Assembly (NCBI RefSeq): GCF_001941625.1
Contig: NZ_CP016076.1
Span: 2,046,001 to 2,110,000 of the forward strand
Origin: Actinoalloteichus fjordicus
GTDB lineage: Bacteria > Actinomycetota > Actinomycetes > Mycobacteriales > Pseudonocardiaceae
Direction: 5' to 3'
Length of the DNA: 64,000 bases
Translations under genes and position numbers: made by a program
Part shown: positions 36,830 to 45,625 of the stretch, one piece after another
How the letters are laid out: the number at the start of each line of letters is the position of its first letter
Numbering within the stretch: the first letter of the stretch is position 1
The notes under the pieces: model-generated
Database searches by the model: none
Told to the model about the DNA's origin: nothing
Seen by the model: only the letters and a program-made list of their open reading frames with translations

Positions 36830-36852
36830 CGAAACGGCACCGGAGCGACGAC

Positions 36853-37389
36853 GTGCGGCTGTTCTCGACGCTGTGGCCCGCCTCGGCGGTCGTCGACGAT
36901 CTCCGCGCGGCCCTGACGGAGGTCCGCGACCGACGGCCGGGGATCGCGGGACCGGGGCTGCGGTTCGGCGCCGAGGCGGACTGGCACGTGACCCTCGCCT
37001 TCCACGGTGAGAACGTGGACCGGGCCCCCTTCGCCGATCGGCTGCGCTCCACGATGACGGGACTCCGCGCCCCTCGACTGCGCCTCGCCGGGGTGGGCAC
37101 CTTCCCGAAGGTCCTCTGGGCGCGAGTCGTTCCGGAACAGGCCGCCGACGAGGCCGCGCTGACGGCACTGGTCGCGGCGGCGGGCGGCGATCCCGACGAC
37201 TATCAGGCGCATCTGACGCTGGCGCGGTGGAAGCCGGACGCCGACGAGCCGAGGGCCCTGACCTCGGCGCTCGCCGACTACGTCGGGCCGTCCTGGCAGC
37301 CTGCCGAGGCCTCACTCGTCGAGAGTGGACCTACCGTGGGCGGCGGCTCTCGCTTCCACCGCGTGCTGGACGTCGCGCTGACTCGCTGA
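36853..37389 (+). CDS. thpR: RNA 2',3'-cyclic phosphodiesterase (2'-5' RNA ligase family)
   Basis: The 178-residue protein has both HxT motifs of the 2H phosphoesterase fold: ADWHVTLAFHGE near residue 40 and YQAHLTLARWKP near 119, each His-x-Thr forming half of the active site. The start VRLFSTLWPASAVVDDLRAA matches family members. It opens 2',3'-cyclic phosphates on RNA ends in vitro; the cell role is unclear. GTG 36853. Confidence 0.9.
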   Translation: MRLFSTLWPASAVVDDLRAALTEVRDRRPGIAGPGLRFGAEADWHVTLAFHGENVDRAPFADRLRSTMTGLRAPRLRLAGVGTFPKVLWARVVPEQAADEAALTALVAAAGGDPDDYQAHLTLARWKPDADEPRALTSALADYVGPSWQPAEASLVESGPTVGGGSRFHRVLDVALTR

Positions 37390-37948
37390 GGCGCGCCGTG
37401 TCGTCGGTTCGCCGCGCCCCTGGTCTGCCTGCTGTGTCGCAGGCTCGTCGTGTCGGCGCCGTCGCCCGCTTCGAGCGGATCGGCCGCTACGCCCCGAACC
37501 GGGTGCGTCGCCCGAGTCGTTCCGCGCCCGCCTGTCGGTCTCGGCGGGCTTTCGACTCGCCTGCCCGGCGGCAGCCGCAGCAGACCCCCGGGCAGGGCTG
37601 CTGAGCCTGCGGGAAACGCCTGACGCGGCGCCCGCCTCCGCCGGGACGGTGATCGCCAGGCCGTTCCATGCGACGGGCTGTCCGGCGTGGTCGGGCCGCC
37701 CGGCGGGTTGTCCGGCGGGCTGTCTCCGGGCCGAGGACCGGATGCCGCGCACCGCAGGCCGGGTCGGAAGTCCACGTCACGCAGGGTGCGCCGGGCGCGG
37801 CCCTGGTGAGTTCGCCGACGTCGTCAAGGCCGGTGCCGTCGAGTCCCACCGATGCACCGACGTCATCGTGGTCAGGACGTCGTGGTCGAGACGTCGTGGT
37901 CAGGACGTCAAGGTCAGGACGTCACCGAGATCGCCGACCGCACCGGGA
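37390..37948. other. Intergenic region with tandem repeats
   Basis: About 560 nt between convergent thpR and the HemD-like gene. No gene is supported; several overlapping Ala/Arg/Pro-rich frames are compositional. The only clear structure is the 14-bp tandem repeat at 37868-37923. Confidence 0.45.
37868..37923. repeat. Four tandem 14-bp repeats
   Basis: Unit GTGGTCAGGACGTC occurs at 37868, 37882 (with GA for AG), 37896 and 37910 (with AA for GT), in perfect register. Each unit ends in GACGTC, a 6-bp palindrome. The array lies 25 nt beyond the stop of the minus-strand HemD-like gene. Confidence 0.85.
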
Positions 37949-39079
37949 TCACGGCGGGTCCACGGCCAGCCGATACCCGCGTTTGACGACGGTCTGGACG
38001 AGCCTCGGCTCGCCGAGGGCGGTGCGGAGCCTGCCGATCGCGGTCTCCACGGCGTGCTCGTCCCCGCCGGTCGGCAGGGCCGCCAGCAGTCGCCGCCTCG
38101 GCACGACGCGCCCCGGTGTCGCGGCCAGCGCCCGGAAGACCGCCATCGGCGCCCGAGGTACCGGCCGCAGCATCCCGTCGACGACCGCCGCGTGGCCGCG
38201 CAGCTCGACCTCACGGGCGGCGATCCACAGCCGCCCGGCCCTGGCGGGCAGCGTCACCGCCAACTCCCGAACGAGCGCGCCGATCCTGGCCCGCTCCGGC
38301 CGCACCACCGGGACCCGCCGGGCCGCCAACGGTCCGGCGCAGATCGAGCCGACGCAGGCCACCAGCACGTCGCGGCGCAGCTCCGCCAGCAGCAGCTCCT
38401 CTCGGCCCGTCTCCGCCGCCACCGCCAGCAGATTGCTCGCCGCGGGCGCGCTGGTGAACGCGAGGGCGTCGATCTGCCGGGTCAGGATCGCGTCCACCAG
38501 CCGGTGCAGCGGCGCCGAGTCCAGCGGCGGCTGCCACCGATAGACCGGCACCTCCACGACGTCGGCGCCCGCCTCGCGCAGCGCGGCCACGAACTCCGGC
38601 TGGGGCTCGCCGTGGAGCTGGACCACGATGCGGCGGCCCGCCACCCCGTCGGACAGCAGGTGACCGAGCATCTCGGCGTTGCTCTCCGTCGGCGGCGACC
38701 ACGTCTCGATCAGCCCGGCCGCCCGCACCGCGCCGCGAGACTTCGGCCCCCTGGTCAGCAGCCGGGCCGCCCCGAGCCTGCCCAGCAGCCCGTTGCCCAG
38801 CCCCCAGCCCTCGGCGGCCTCCAGCCAGCCCCGGAAGCCGATCGCCGTGGTCACCACCACCGCGTCCACCGGGGCCCGCAACACCGCCTCCGTGGCGGCC
38901 CGCAGCCGCACGTCGTCGGCCAGCGGAATGATGCGGATGGCGGGGGCGTGCACCACCACCGCGCCCTTGCGCTCCAGCAGCGCGACCAGTTCCTCCGCCC
39001 GACGCGCGGCCGTGACTCCCACCGTGAACCCGGCCAGCGGCAGCAGCTCGCCTGCCTCGGTCGTCCGGTGTGCTGTCAT
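37949..39079 (-). CDS. Uroporphyrinogen-III synthase-like protein fused to winged-helix domain
   Basis: The 376-residue protein has an N-terminal HemD-like domain (residues ~10-260: LAGFTVGVTAARRAEELVAL, VVVTTAIGFRGWLEAAEGWG and IDALAFTSAPAASNLLAVAA). A C-terminal OmpR-type winged helix from about 290 carries RAPMAVFRALAATPGRVVPR and GRLRTALGEPRLVQTVVKRG. It matches the Rv0260c type, encoded beside nitrite reductase. It may supply uroporphyrinogen III for sirohaem and/or regulate the nir genes; which function is active is unproven. It overlaps nirD by 4 nt. Confidence 0.88.
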   Translation of the reverse strand: MTAHRTTEAGELLPLAGFTVGVTAARRAEELVALLERKGAVVVHAPAIRIIPLADDVRLRAATEAVLRAPVDAVVVTTAIGFRGWLEAAEGWGLGNGLLGRLGAARLLTRGPKSRGAVRAAGLIETWSPPTESNAEMLGHLLSDGVAGRRIVVQLHGEPQPEFVAALREAGADVVEVPVYRWQPPLDSAPLHRLVDAILTRQIDALAFTSAPAASNLLAVAAETGREELLLAELRRDVLVACVGSICAGPLAARRVPVVRPERARIGALVRELAVTLPARAGRLWIAAREVELRGHAAVVDGMLRPVPRAPMAVFRALAATPGRVVPRRRLLAALPTGGDEHAVETAIGRLRTALGEPRLVQTVVKRGYRLAVDPP

Positions 39080-39420
39080 GGACGTCCCACCTGAACGGCC
39101 CCCGCCACGAGCCGGACCGGATGGGCCCGGACCGAGACGGCCGGATCGTCGAGACAGCGTCCCGTCTGCAGGTCGAACACCTGCTTGTGCATGGGCGAGC
39201 TGACGACCGGGCTGCCCGCGCGGTCACCGACGATGCCTCGGGACAACACGGCCGCCCCGCTCACCGGGTCGAGATTGTCCAGGGCGAAGAGCTGGTCGTC
39301 ATGAGTGCGGAACACCGCGACCTGATCCCCGCCCGGCAGCAGCGCGGCCACCCCGCGCTCGCGCTGCAACATCCTCAGGTCGCAGACGCTCACCCAGGTC
39401 GACTCGAACAATGCGGTCAT
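39076..39420 (-). CDS. nirD: Nitrite reductase (NADH) small subunit
   Basis: The 114-residue Rieske-like domain protein supports the NirB large subunit in assimilatory reduction of nitrite to ammonium. Family segments are ESTWVSVCDLRMLQRERGVA, VAVFRTHDDQLFALDNLDP and VVSSPMHKQVFDLQTGRCLD. The Rieske cluster cysteines are not in canonical CxH pairs, as usual for NirD. It overlaps nirB at its start (ATGA) and the HemD-like gene at its end, so the three are one operon. Confidence 0.92.
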   Translation of the reverse strand: MTALFESTWVSVCDLRMLQRERGVAALLPGGDQVAVFRTHDDQLFALDNLDPVSGAAVLSRGIVGDRAGSPVVSSPMHKQVFDLQTGRCLDDPAVSVRAHPVRLVAGAVQVGRP

Positions 39421-41918
39421 GGGCTCTTCACCTCCGGGACACCGAGGAGCACCGGCACACGCTGGCCGCGCTCCTCACGGAACGAGATGGACGGGTCGGG
39501 GGTCTCCGGCGCGTTGACGAACGAACTGAACCTGGCGAGTTTCTCCGGGTCGTCCAGCACGCCGCGCCATTCATCGACGTAATCGGTGACGTGCGCGGCC
39601 ATCGCGGCCTCCAGCTCGGCGCAGATGCCGAGACTGTCGTCGACGATCACCGCTCTGAGATGGTCCAGGCCGCCCTCCATGGACTCGATCCAGGCGGCGG
39701 TGCGCTGCAACCGGTCGGCGGTGCGGACGTAGAACATCAGGAAGCGGTCGATCAGCCGGATGAGCGTCTCGGTGTCGACGTCGGTCACCAGCAGCTCGGC
39801 GTGGCGGGGGGTGAAGCCCCCGTTGCCACCCACGTAGACGTTCCAGCCGGACTCGGTCGCGATGATCCCGACGTCCTTGCTCCTGGCCTCGGCGCACTCG
39901 CGGGCACAGCCGGAGACGCCGGCCTTGATCTTGTGCGGCGCGCGCAGCCCCCGATAGCGCAGCTCCAGGTCCACCGCGAGACTCACCGAGTCCTGCACGC
40001 CGAAGCGGCACCAGGTGGAGCCGACGCACGACTTCACCGTGCGCAGCGCCTTGCCGTAGGCGTGTCCCGACTCGAAGCCCGCCTCAACCAGCCTGCGCCA
40101 GATCAGCGGCAGCTGGTCCACGGTGGCGCCGAGCAGGTCGATCCGCTGGGCTCCGGTGATCTTGGTGTAGAGCCCGAAGTCCTTGGCGACCTGCGCGATC
40201 ACCAGCAGCTTGTCCGGGGTGATCTCCCCGCCGGGAATCCTCGGCACCACCGAGTAGGTCCCGTTGCGCTGGATGTTGGCCAGATAGCGGTCGTTGGTGT
40301 CCTGGAGGACGGCCTGCTCACCGTCCAGGACGTGACCGCCGCCGAGCGAGGCGAGGATCGAGGCGGCCACCGGCTTGCACACGTCGCAGCCGCGTCCCCG
40401 ACCGTGCCGCGCGATCAGCTCGCTGAAGGTCCGCAGGCCGGTGGACCGGACGATCTCGAACAGCTCCGCCCTGGTGTGCTCGAAGTGCTCGCACAGCGCG
40501 CGGGACTGCTCCACCCCGCGCTCGGCGAGCATCCGCTTGAGCATCGGAACACACGAGCCGCAGCCGCTGCCCGCCTTGGTACAGGACTTCAGTGCGGGGA
40601 CGTCGGTGCAGCCGTCGTCGATCGCCGCGTTCAACGCGCCCTTGGTGACCGCGTGACACGAGCAGACCTGTGCCGAGTCCGGCAGCGCCGCCGTGCCGAC
40701 CTGTCCGCCGCCGCCCTCCGGCGCGAGGAGCTGATCGGGTTGTGCGGGCAGCGGGGCGCCGACCAGCGGCCGGAGCAGACCGTAGGCACCCGCGTCGCCC
40801 ACCAGCACGCCGCCGAGCACGGTCTTCGCGTCGTCGGAGACCACCAGCTTCTTGTAGGTGCCCGCCACCGGGTCGTTGTGCACGACCTCCAGCGCGCCGG
40901 GCGCCTGGGCGTGCGCGTCGCCGAAGCTGGCGACGTCGATGCCGAGCAGCTTGAGCTTCGTCGAGGTGTCCGCGCCCGCGAACTCCGCCGCCCCGCCCAG
41001 CAGCCGGTCCACCACGACCTCGGCCATCGCGTATCCGGGGCCGACGAGCCCGTACACCCGGCCTGCCACGCACGCGCACTCGCCGACGGCGTAGATCGAC
41101 GGCTCGGAGGTCTGACAGCCCGCGTCCACGACGATCCCGCCGCGTTCGCCGACGGTCAGGCCGATCCGCCGCGCCAGGTCGTCGCGGGGACGCACGCCTG
41201 CGGAGAACACCACCAGCGGCGTGTCGATCCGGCCGCCGTCCGAGAGCCGGACCCCGGTGACCTCGCCGCCTGCGGAGCCCAGCACCTCCTGGGTGGAGAC
41301 GCCGGAGTGCACGGCGACGCCGAGGCGTTCGACCTGGCCGCGCAGCACCGCGCCGCCGCCCTCGTCGATCTGCAGGGGCATCAGTCGCGGAGCCAGCTCC
41401 ACGACGTGTGGGCGGACTCCGAGCAGCCGGAGCGCGTTGGCGGCCTCCAGACCCAGCAGGCCGCCGCCGACGACCACGCCCGTCTCGGCGTGCTCGGCCG
41501 CGGCCCGAATGCCGTCGAGGTCCTCGATGGTGCGGTAGACGTGACAGCCCGCAAGGTCGTGGCCCGGCACCGGCGGCACGAACGGCCGCGATCCCGTCGC
41601 CAGCACCAGCGCGTCGTAGGCGCGGGTGACGCCCGAGGCCGTCGTCACCGTGCGGGCCGTCGGGTCCACGTCGACCACCGGATCGCCCAGCCGCAGCTCC
41701 ACGGTCTCGTCCTCGGCGAACTCCGCGCCGGGCAGCCGCAGCGTCTCGGGTCGCCAGGAGTCCACATAGGACGACAGCGCGACCCGGTCGTAGGCGGGCC
41801 GGGGCTCCTCGGCGAGGACCACGACGCGCCAGGCGCCCGTGACGTCCCGATCGCGGAGCGCCTGGACCACTCGATGGCCGACCATTCCGTTGCCGACGAT
41901 GACCAGCGTCCGCGTCAT
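39417..41918 (-). CDS. nirB: Nitrite reductase (NADH) large subunit
   Basis: The 833-residue cytoplasmic enzyme carries FAD/NAD(P)H domains (TRTLVIVGNGMVGHRVVQAL at the start, VVVGGGLLGLEAANALRLLG near 150). A BFD-type [2Fe-2S] region follows with VCSCHAVTKGALNAAIDDGC and CTKAGSGCGSC. The C-terminal half binds sirohaem and [4Fe-4S]: CVGSTWCRFGVQDSVSLAVD and KAGVSGCARECAEARSKDVG provide the four cluster cysteines. It is full length. It heads the nirB-nirD-hemD-like operon, and a CCGTTAACGG palindrome lies about 80 nt upstream. Confidence 0.96.
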   Translation of the reverse strand: MTRTLVIVGNGMVGHRVVQALRDRDVTGAWRVVVLAEEPRPAYDRVALSSYVDSWRPETLRLPGAEFAEDETVELRLGDPVVDVDPTARTVTTASGVTRAYDALVLATGSRPFVPPVPGHDLAGCHVYRTIEDLDGIRAAAEHAETGVVVGGGLLGLEAANALRLLGVRPHVVELAPRLMPLQIDEGGGAVLRGQVERLGVAVHSGVSTQEVLGSAGGEVTGVRLSDGGRIDTPLVVFSAGVRPRDDLARRIGLTVGERGGIVVDAGCQTSEPSIYAVGECACVAGRVYGLVGPGYAMAEVVVDRLLGGAAEFAGADTSTKLKLLGIDVASFGDAHAQAPGALEVVHNDPVAGTYKKLVVSDDAKTVLGGVLVGDAGAYGLLRPLVGAPLPAQPDQLLAPEGGGGQVGTAALPDSAQVCSCHAVTKGALNAAIDDGCTDVPALKSCTKAGSGCGSCVPMLKRMLAERGVEQSRALCEHFEHTRAELFEIVRSTGLRTFSELIARHGRGRGCDVCKPVAASILASLGGGHVLDGEQAVLQDTNDRYLANIQRNGTYSVVPRIPGGEITPDKLLVIAQVAKDFGLYTKITGAQRIDLLGATVDQLPLIWRRLVEAGFESGHAYGKALRTVKSCVGSTWCRFGVQDSVSLAVDLELRYRGLRAPHKIKAGVSGCARECAEARSKDVGIIATESGWNVYVGGNGGFTPRHAELLVTDVDTETLIRLIDRFLMFYVRTADRLQRTAAWIESMEGGLDHLRAVIVDDSLGICAELEAAMAAHVTDYVDEWRGVLDDPEKLARFSSFVNAPETPDPSISFREERGQRVPVLLGVPEVKSP

Positions 41919-41994
41919 GGAAGTCCCTTCTTCGGCAGGTGTCCTCCATGCTCACCGCGTGCCGTGTCCCGCCTGGGTCCCCGGTATTGCATGA

Positions 41995-42004
41995 CCGTTA
42001 ACGG
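41995..42004. promoter_or_regulatory. Candidate nitrogen-control site upstream of nirB
   Basis: Perfect palindrome CCGTTAACGG about 77-86 nt upstream of nirB. A related GTTAC core recurs upstream of narK (43695) and of the nitrate reductase gene (47936). GlnR boxes of actinomycetes contain gTnAc half-sites; the match is partial, so this is a candidate only. Confidence 0.35.
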
Positions 42005-42202
42005 GTGCTCTCCTCGCAGGTGACGGGCAGTGCGACGCGGCGATCGGAGCAACGGCGGCCTGCGCGCTGTCGTCGCTTTCACGCCAACCTCACGCCGACG
42101 GCGCCGGACGACGAACGCCCCGCCCGGCGCAGGCGGCCGAGCGGGGCGTGGACGTCAGGAGCGGGACGAGCCCGGCGCCCTCGGGCGCGGTCTCGGCCCG
42201 GA

Positions 42203-43588
42203 TCACACTCTGGCGGCCGCCAGACTCGGCAGCCGGGAGACCAGGACGGTCTTGCGCAGGTAGCACCACCACGTGACGGCCAGGCACAGCCCGTAGAAGA
42301 CGACGAAGCCGTAGAGCGCCGCCTCGATGCCGCCGCTGCCCGAGATCGACGCCGCGAAGCCCCGGTTGACGAAGAACCCGCCGAACGCCCCGACCGCCGA
42401 GGCGATGCCGATGGCCGCCGCTGCCTCCCGCTTGGCCCGCGCGCCCGCCTCGGCCCGATCGACGCCCGCCGCCTCCTCGCGGCGTGCCCGCGCCCTGAAG
42501 ATGGCCGGGATCATCCGATAGGTGGAGCCGTTGCCGATCCCGCTGGTGATGAACAACAGCAGGAAGGCCCCGAGGAAGAGTTCGAAGCGCCCGCTGCGCA
42601 GACCGGCGATCACCGCCAGGGCCGTCAGTCCCATGGCCGCGAACGTCCACACCGTGACCCGCGCGCCGCCCAGCCGGTCGGCCAGCCAGCCGCCCAGCGG
42701 ACGGGCCAGCGAGCCGACGGCCGCGCCGAGCCAGGCGAAGTACGAGCCCTGGACGTCGGGGAACTGGGTGGAGATCAGCAGCGGCAACGCGGCCGAGAAG
42801 CCGATGAAGGAGCCGAAGGTGCCGATGTAGAGGAAGGACATCACCCAGGTGTGCGGCCTGCGGGCCGCCGTGATCTGCGCCTTGAAGTCCGACCGCGCCT
42901 CGACGAGGTTGTCCATGAACAGCAGCGCGCAGATCGCCGCCGCCACCACGAACGGCAGGTAGAACAACGCCGCGTAGGCCAGGTTCACCCCGGTGCCCAG
43001 CGAGATGACCACCGGAATGATCAACTGCATCAGCGCGACGCCGAGATTCCCGCCCGCCGCGTTCAGGCCCAGCGCGAAGCCCTTGCGCGACTCGGGATAG
43101 AAGAAACTGATGTTCGCCATGCTGCTGGCGAAGTTCCCGCCGCCGACGCCCGCGGTGGCCGCCGCGAGCAGGAACATCCAGAACGGCGTCTCCGGATTCG
43201 ACACGCAGAGGATCAGCAGGGCGACCGGCAGCAGGAGCAGCAGGGCGCTCACCGCCGTCCAGTTCCGCCCGCCGAAGCGGGGCACCGCGAAGGTGTAGGG
43301 CAGCCGCAGCGCGGAGCCCAGCAGATTGGGCACCGCCACCAGCCAGAAGAGCTGATCGACGGAGAAGGCGAAGCCCGCCGACGGCAGCGCGACCACGACC
43401 ACGCTCCAGATCGACCAGAGCGCGAAGCCGAGGTGCTCGGCGAAGATCGAGAAGATCAGATTCCGCCGCGCGACCCGCGCCCCGGTGCGGGCCCAGAACT
43501 CGGGGTCCTCCGGCTCCCAGTGCTCGATCCACCGACGGCCCTGTCGTCCGTGTCGCTCTTGCCGCTCGCTGTCCGCCGTCACGGTCAT
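42203..43588 (-). CDS. narK: NarK-type nitrate/nitrite MFS transporter
   Basis: The 461-residue protein has 12 membrane helices and the NarK/NasA signatures. The glycine-rich nitrate-binding stretch appears as GVGGGNFASSMANISFFYPE in the first half, and the second half has SAVGAFGGFFVNRGFAASIS. Conserved segments NLIFSIFAEHLGFALWSIWS and GSFIGFSAALPLLISTQFPD also fit. It imports nitrate for the reductases encoded on both sides, or exports nitrite. ATG 43588 has GGAGG 6-7 nt upstream. It is transcribed from its own promoter. Confidence 0.94.
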   Translation of the reverse strand: MTVTADSERQERHGRQGRRWIEHWEPEDPEFWARTGARVARRNLIFSIFAEHLGFALWSIWSVVVVALPSAGFAFSVDQLFWLVAVPNLLGSALRLPYTFAVPRFGGRNWTAVSALLLLLPVALLILCVSNPETPFWMFLLAAATAGVGGGNFASSMANISFFYPESRKGFALGLNAAGGNLGVALMQLIIPVVISLGTGVNLAYAALFYLPFVVAAAICALLFMDNLVEARSDFKAQITAARRPHTWVMSFLYIGTFGSFIGFSAALPLLISTQFPDVQGSYFAWLGAAVGSLARPLGGWLADRLGGARVTVWTFAAMGLTALAVIAGLRSGRFELFLGAFLLLFITSGIGNGSTYRMIPAIFRARARREEAAGVDRAEAGARAKREAAAAIGIASAVGAFGGFFVNRGFAASISGSGGIEAALYGFVVFYGLCLAVTWWCYLRKTVLVSRLPSLAAARV

Positions 43589-44161
43589 CCGTCGTCCTCC
43601 AGTGCCCACGTCGGTCGTCCTCACCTCGCCTCACCGGGGCCGTCATCGGTGGCGACCCGGCCACGAGAGCCGTCGCCGACGCTATGAAGTGCCCGTTACC
43701 TCGCGATGACCGGGGATGACCGGTGGGCGAATTCCCCTTCACCGGGCTGTGCAGACCTGGGTGAGCCCGGATTGCCGCCGTCGTCATCCCGACGGGGTTC
43801 GGGGGCCGGCTGCTCGCCCGATGGCAACGGTCACCCGCTCGGTACCCCCGTCGCCTGCGGTGATCAGCAGCCGTGAACGCAGACCCGATGCGATCGTGCG
43901 AGCTCCCGGCGGCGACGTGGGTCACGGCTCGTCGGGGCGAGCCGGGCGTACTGCTGGATCACCGTCGACGGAACGAGAGCAGGCGAGGAACGACAACGGC
44001 GGCCACCTCGGCCGGGCCGAAGCCGTGATCGGGGCGCGGATCACCGCGACGTGGCAGGCCGGTCGGGGCCGTGGCACGAGCGCGATGGTCTCGCGGCGAG
44101 GCTCCGTGCCGACTCCTCCGGCGACCGCGGCCCGCCTCGACCACGACGGCGCCCCGCCGCC
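43589..44161. other. Intergenic region upstream of narK
   Basis: About 570 nt. It holds the narK promoter side, including CCGTTACC at 43693-43700, and the end of the reductase gene. Frames on both strands have no support. No terminator hairpin was obvious. Confidence 0.4.
43693..43717. promoter_or_regulatory. Candidate nitrogen-control site upstream of narK
   Basis: CCGTTACC at 43693-43700 followed at 6-nt spacing by ATGAC repeats (GATGACCGG twice). The gTnAc-n6 spacing is that expected of GlnR-type boxes, but the second half-sites deviate. About 105 nt upstream of narK. Confidence 0.33.
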
Positions 44162-45625
44162 TCACCCCGCCGGAACCGCCACCGCGGGCTCTCGATCCGC
44201 CAGCCAGGCCGCCAACGCGCATACCTCGTCCCGGCAGCCGCCGCAGCCGGTGGTCGCCCTGGTTTGCACCGCGAGGTCCGACACCGAGCGCGCCCCCGAC
44301 TCCCAGGCCTCCACGAGACGATCCCGCCGCACCGAGTTGCAGCGACACACCATCGCGTCGGCGGGCTGCGCGCCGGGATCGATGCTGCTCTCGGCGGGGA
44401 GCGCCCGGCCGAGCAGCAGGCCCAGCCGGTCCGGTGGCACCGGAGTCCCCCGGTCGAAGAACCCGGTGATCGAGGCGGCGGCGTCCGGAACACCCAGCAG
44501 GATCGCCCCGGTCACCCGTTCGTCCCGCACCACCAGCTTGGCGTAGCGGCCCCGCACGGGGTCCTGCACGCACACCACCTCGGAGTCGGGGCTGTCCACC
44601 GGCACGTGCACGTCGCCGAGCGCCGCGAGATCGATGTCTCGTGCCTTCAGGCGCGTCACCGTGGTCGTGCCCGTGTAGCGGGACTCCGGGTTCGACTCGG
44701 TCAACAGGTCCGCGAGCACCGAGGCCTGGTCCCAGGCAGACTGCACCAGGCCCGCGTCCGCGCCGGGATGCTGGGCGCAGTCGCCCAGCGCCGAGACGTC
44801 GGGGTCCTCGGTGCGCAGCCGGTCGTCGACCAGCACTCCCCGGTCCACCGCCAGCCCCGCCGCCCTGGCCTGCTCCACCGCCGCGCGCACCCCGGCGGCG
44901 ACCACCACCAGCTCGGCGGGCACCGTCGTGCCGTCGGCCAGCAGCAGGCCCGTGCCCGGTCGGTGCGCCACGGCAGGCACGCCCAGCCGGAGCCGGACGC
45001 CCAGCTCACTCAGCGACCGGGCCAGCACCCGACCCGCGCCCGCGTCCAGCTGTCGTTCCATCAGGTGATCGCCCGGATGCACCACGGTCACCTCGGTGCC
45101 CCGGCCCGCGAGGCCCCGCGCGGCCTCCAGCCCGAGCAGCCCGCCCCCGAGCACCGCCACCCGGACGCCCGCCCGCGCGGCGGCCGAGATCCGTTCGCAG
45201 TCGTCCAGCGTGCGGAAGGGCACGACGTCCGAGGCAGGCTCGCCGTCGGAGTCGAGTAGACCCGGCAGCGGCGGCAGCCACGCCCTGCTGCCGGTGGCCA
45301 GGACGAGGTGGTCGTAGGCGCACCACCGATCGTCGTCGAGCCGGACCCGCCGTTCGCGGAGGTCCAGCTCCGTCACCCGACGTCCGCGCCGCAGGTCGAC
45401 GAGGTTCCGCAGCGCCCAGTCCTCGTCCTGCAACTGCACGGCCTCGGCGGGCAGCGAGCCCGCCACGACGCTGGAGAGCAGCACCCGGTTGTACGCGGGA
45501 TGCGGCTCCTCGCCGAACACCGTCAACGCCACGCGGTCGCCCGCCGGATCACGCCTGCGGATCTCCTCGGCAAGCCGGGCCCCGGCCATTCCGTAGCCCA
45601 TCAGGATCACCTGTCGACGGCTCAT
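44162..45625 (-). CDS. FAD-dependent reductase with C-terminal [2Fe-2S] domain (nitrate reductase electron-transfer partner)
   Basis: The 487-residue protein resembles the N-terminal half of NirB. FAD binding is RRQVILMGYGMAGARLAEEI, the NAD(P)H site RVAVLGGGLLGLEAARGLAG, and the FAD-contacting LVLATGSRAWLPPLPG and VSALGDCAQHPG follow. A BFD-like [2Fe-2S] domain ends it: MVCRCNSVRRDRLVEAWESG and TTGCGGCRDEVCALAAW. It probably passes electrons from NAD(P)H to the nitrate reductase encoded directly upstream, whose stop overlaps this start (ATGA). It is analogous to NasB/NasC-type subunits; the exact donor is inferred. Confidence 0.87.
   Translation of the reverse strand: MSRRQVILMGYGMAGARLAEEIRRRDPAGDRVALTVFGEEPHPAYNRVLLSSVVAGSLPAEAVQLQDEDWALRNLVDLRRGRRVTELDLRERRVRLDDDRWCAYDHLVLATGSRAWLPPLPGLLDSDGEPASDVVPFRTLDDCERISAAARAGVRVAVLGGGLLGLEAARGLAGRGTEVTVVHPGDHLMERQLDAGAGRVLARSLSELGVRLRLGVPAVAHRPGTGLLLADGTTVPAELVVVAAGVRAAVEQARAAGLAVDRGVLVDDRLRTEDPDVSALGDCAQHPGADAGLVQSAWDQASVLADLLTESNPESRYTGTTTVTRLKARDIDLAALGDVHVPVDSPDSEVVCVQDPVRGRYAKLVVRDERVTGAILLGVPDAAASITGFFDRGTPVPPDRLGLLLGRALPAESSIDPGAQPADAMVCRCNSVRRDRLVEAWESGARSVSDLAVQTRATTGCGGCRDEVCALAAWLADREPAVAVPAG

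Noticed and set aside
37312-37752. Minus-strand frame of 146 codons between thpR and the HemD-like gene
   Set aside because: Ala/Arg/Pro-rich, overlaps the certain thpR 3' end, no Shine-Dalgarno sequence.
39411-42023. Plus-strand open frame of 870 codons opposite nirB
   Set aside because: Compositional shadow of nirB, which has all FAD, [2Fe-2S] and sirohaem motifs.
42090-43925. Minus-strand frame of 611 codons overlapping narK in another frame
   Set aside because: The narK frame has 12 helices and NarK signatures; the other frame is Arg/Gly-rich.
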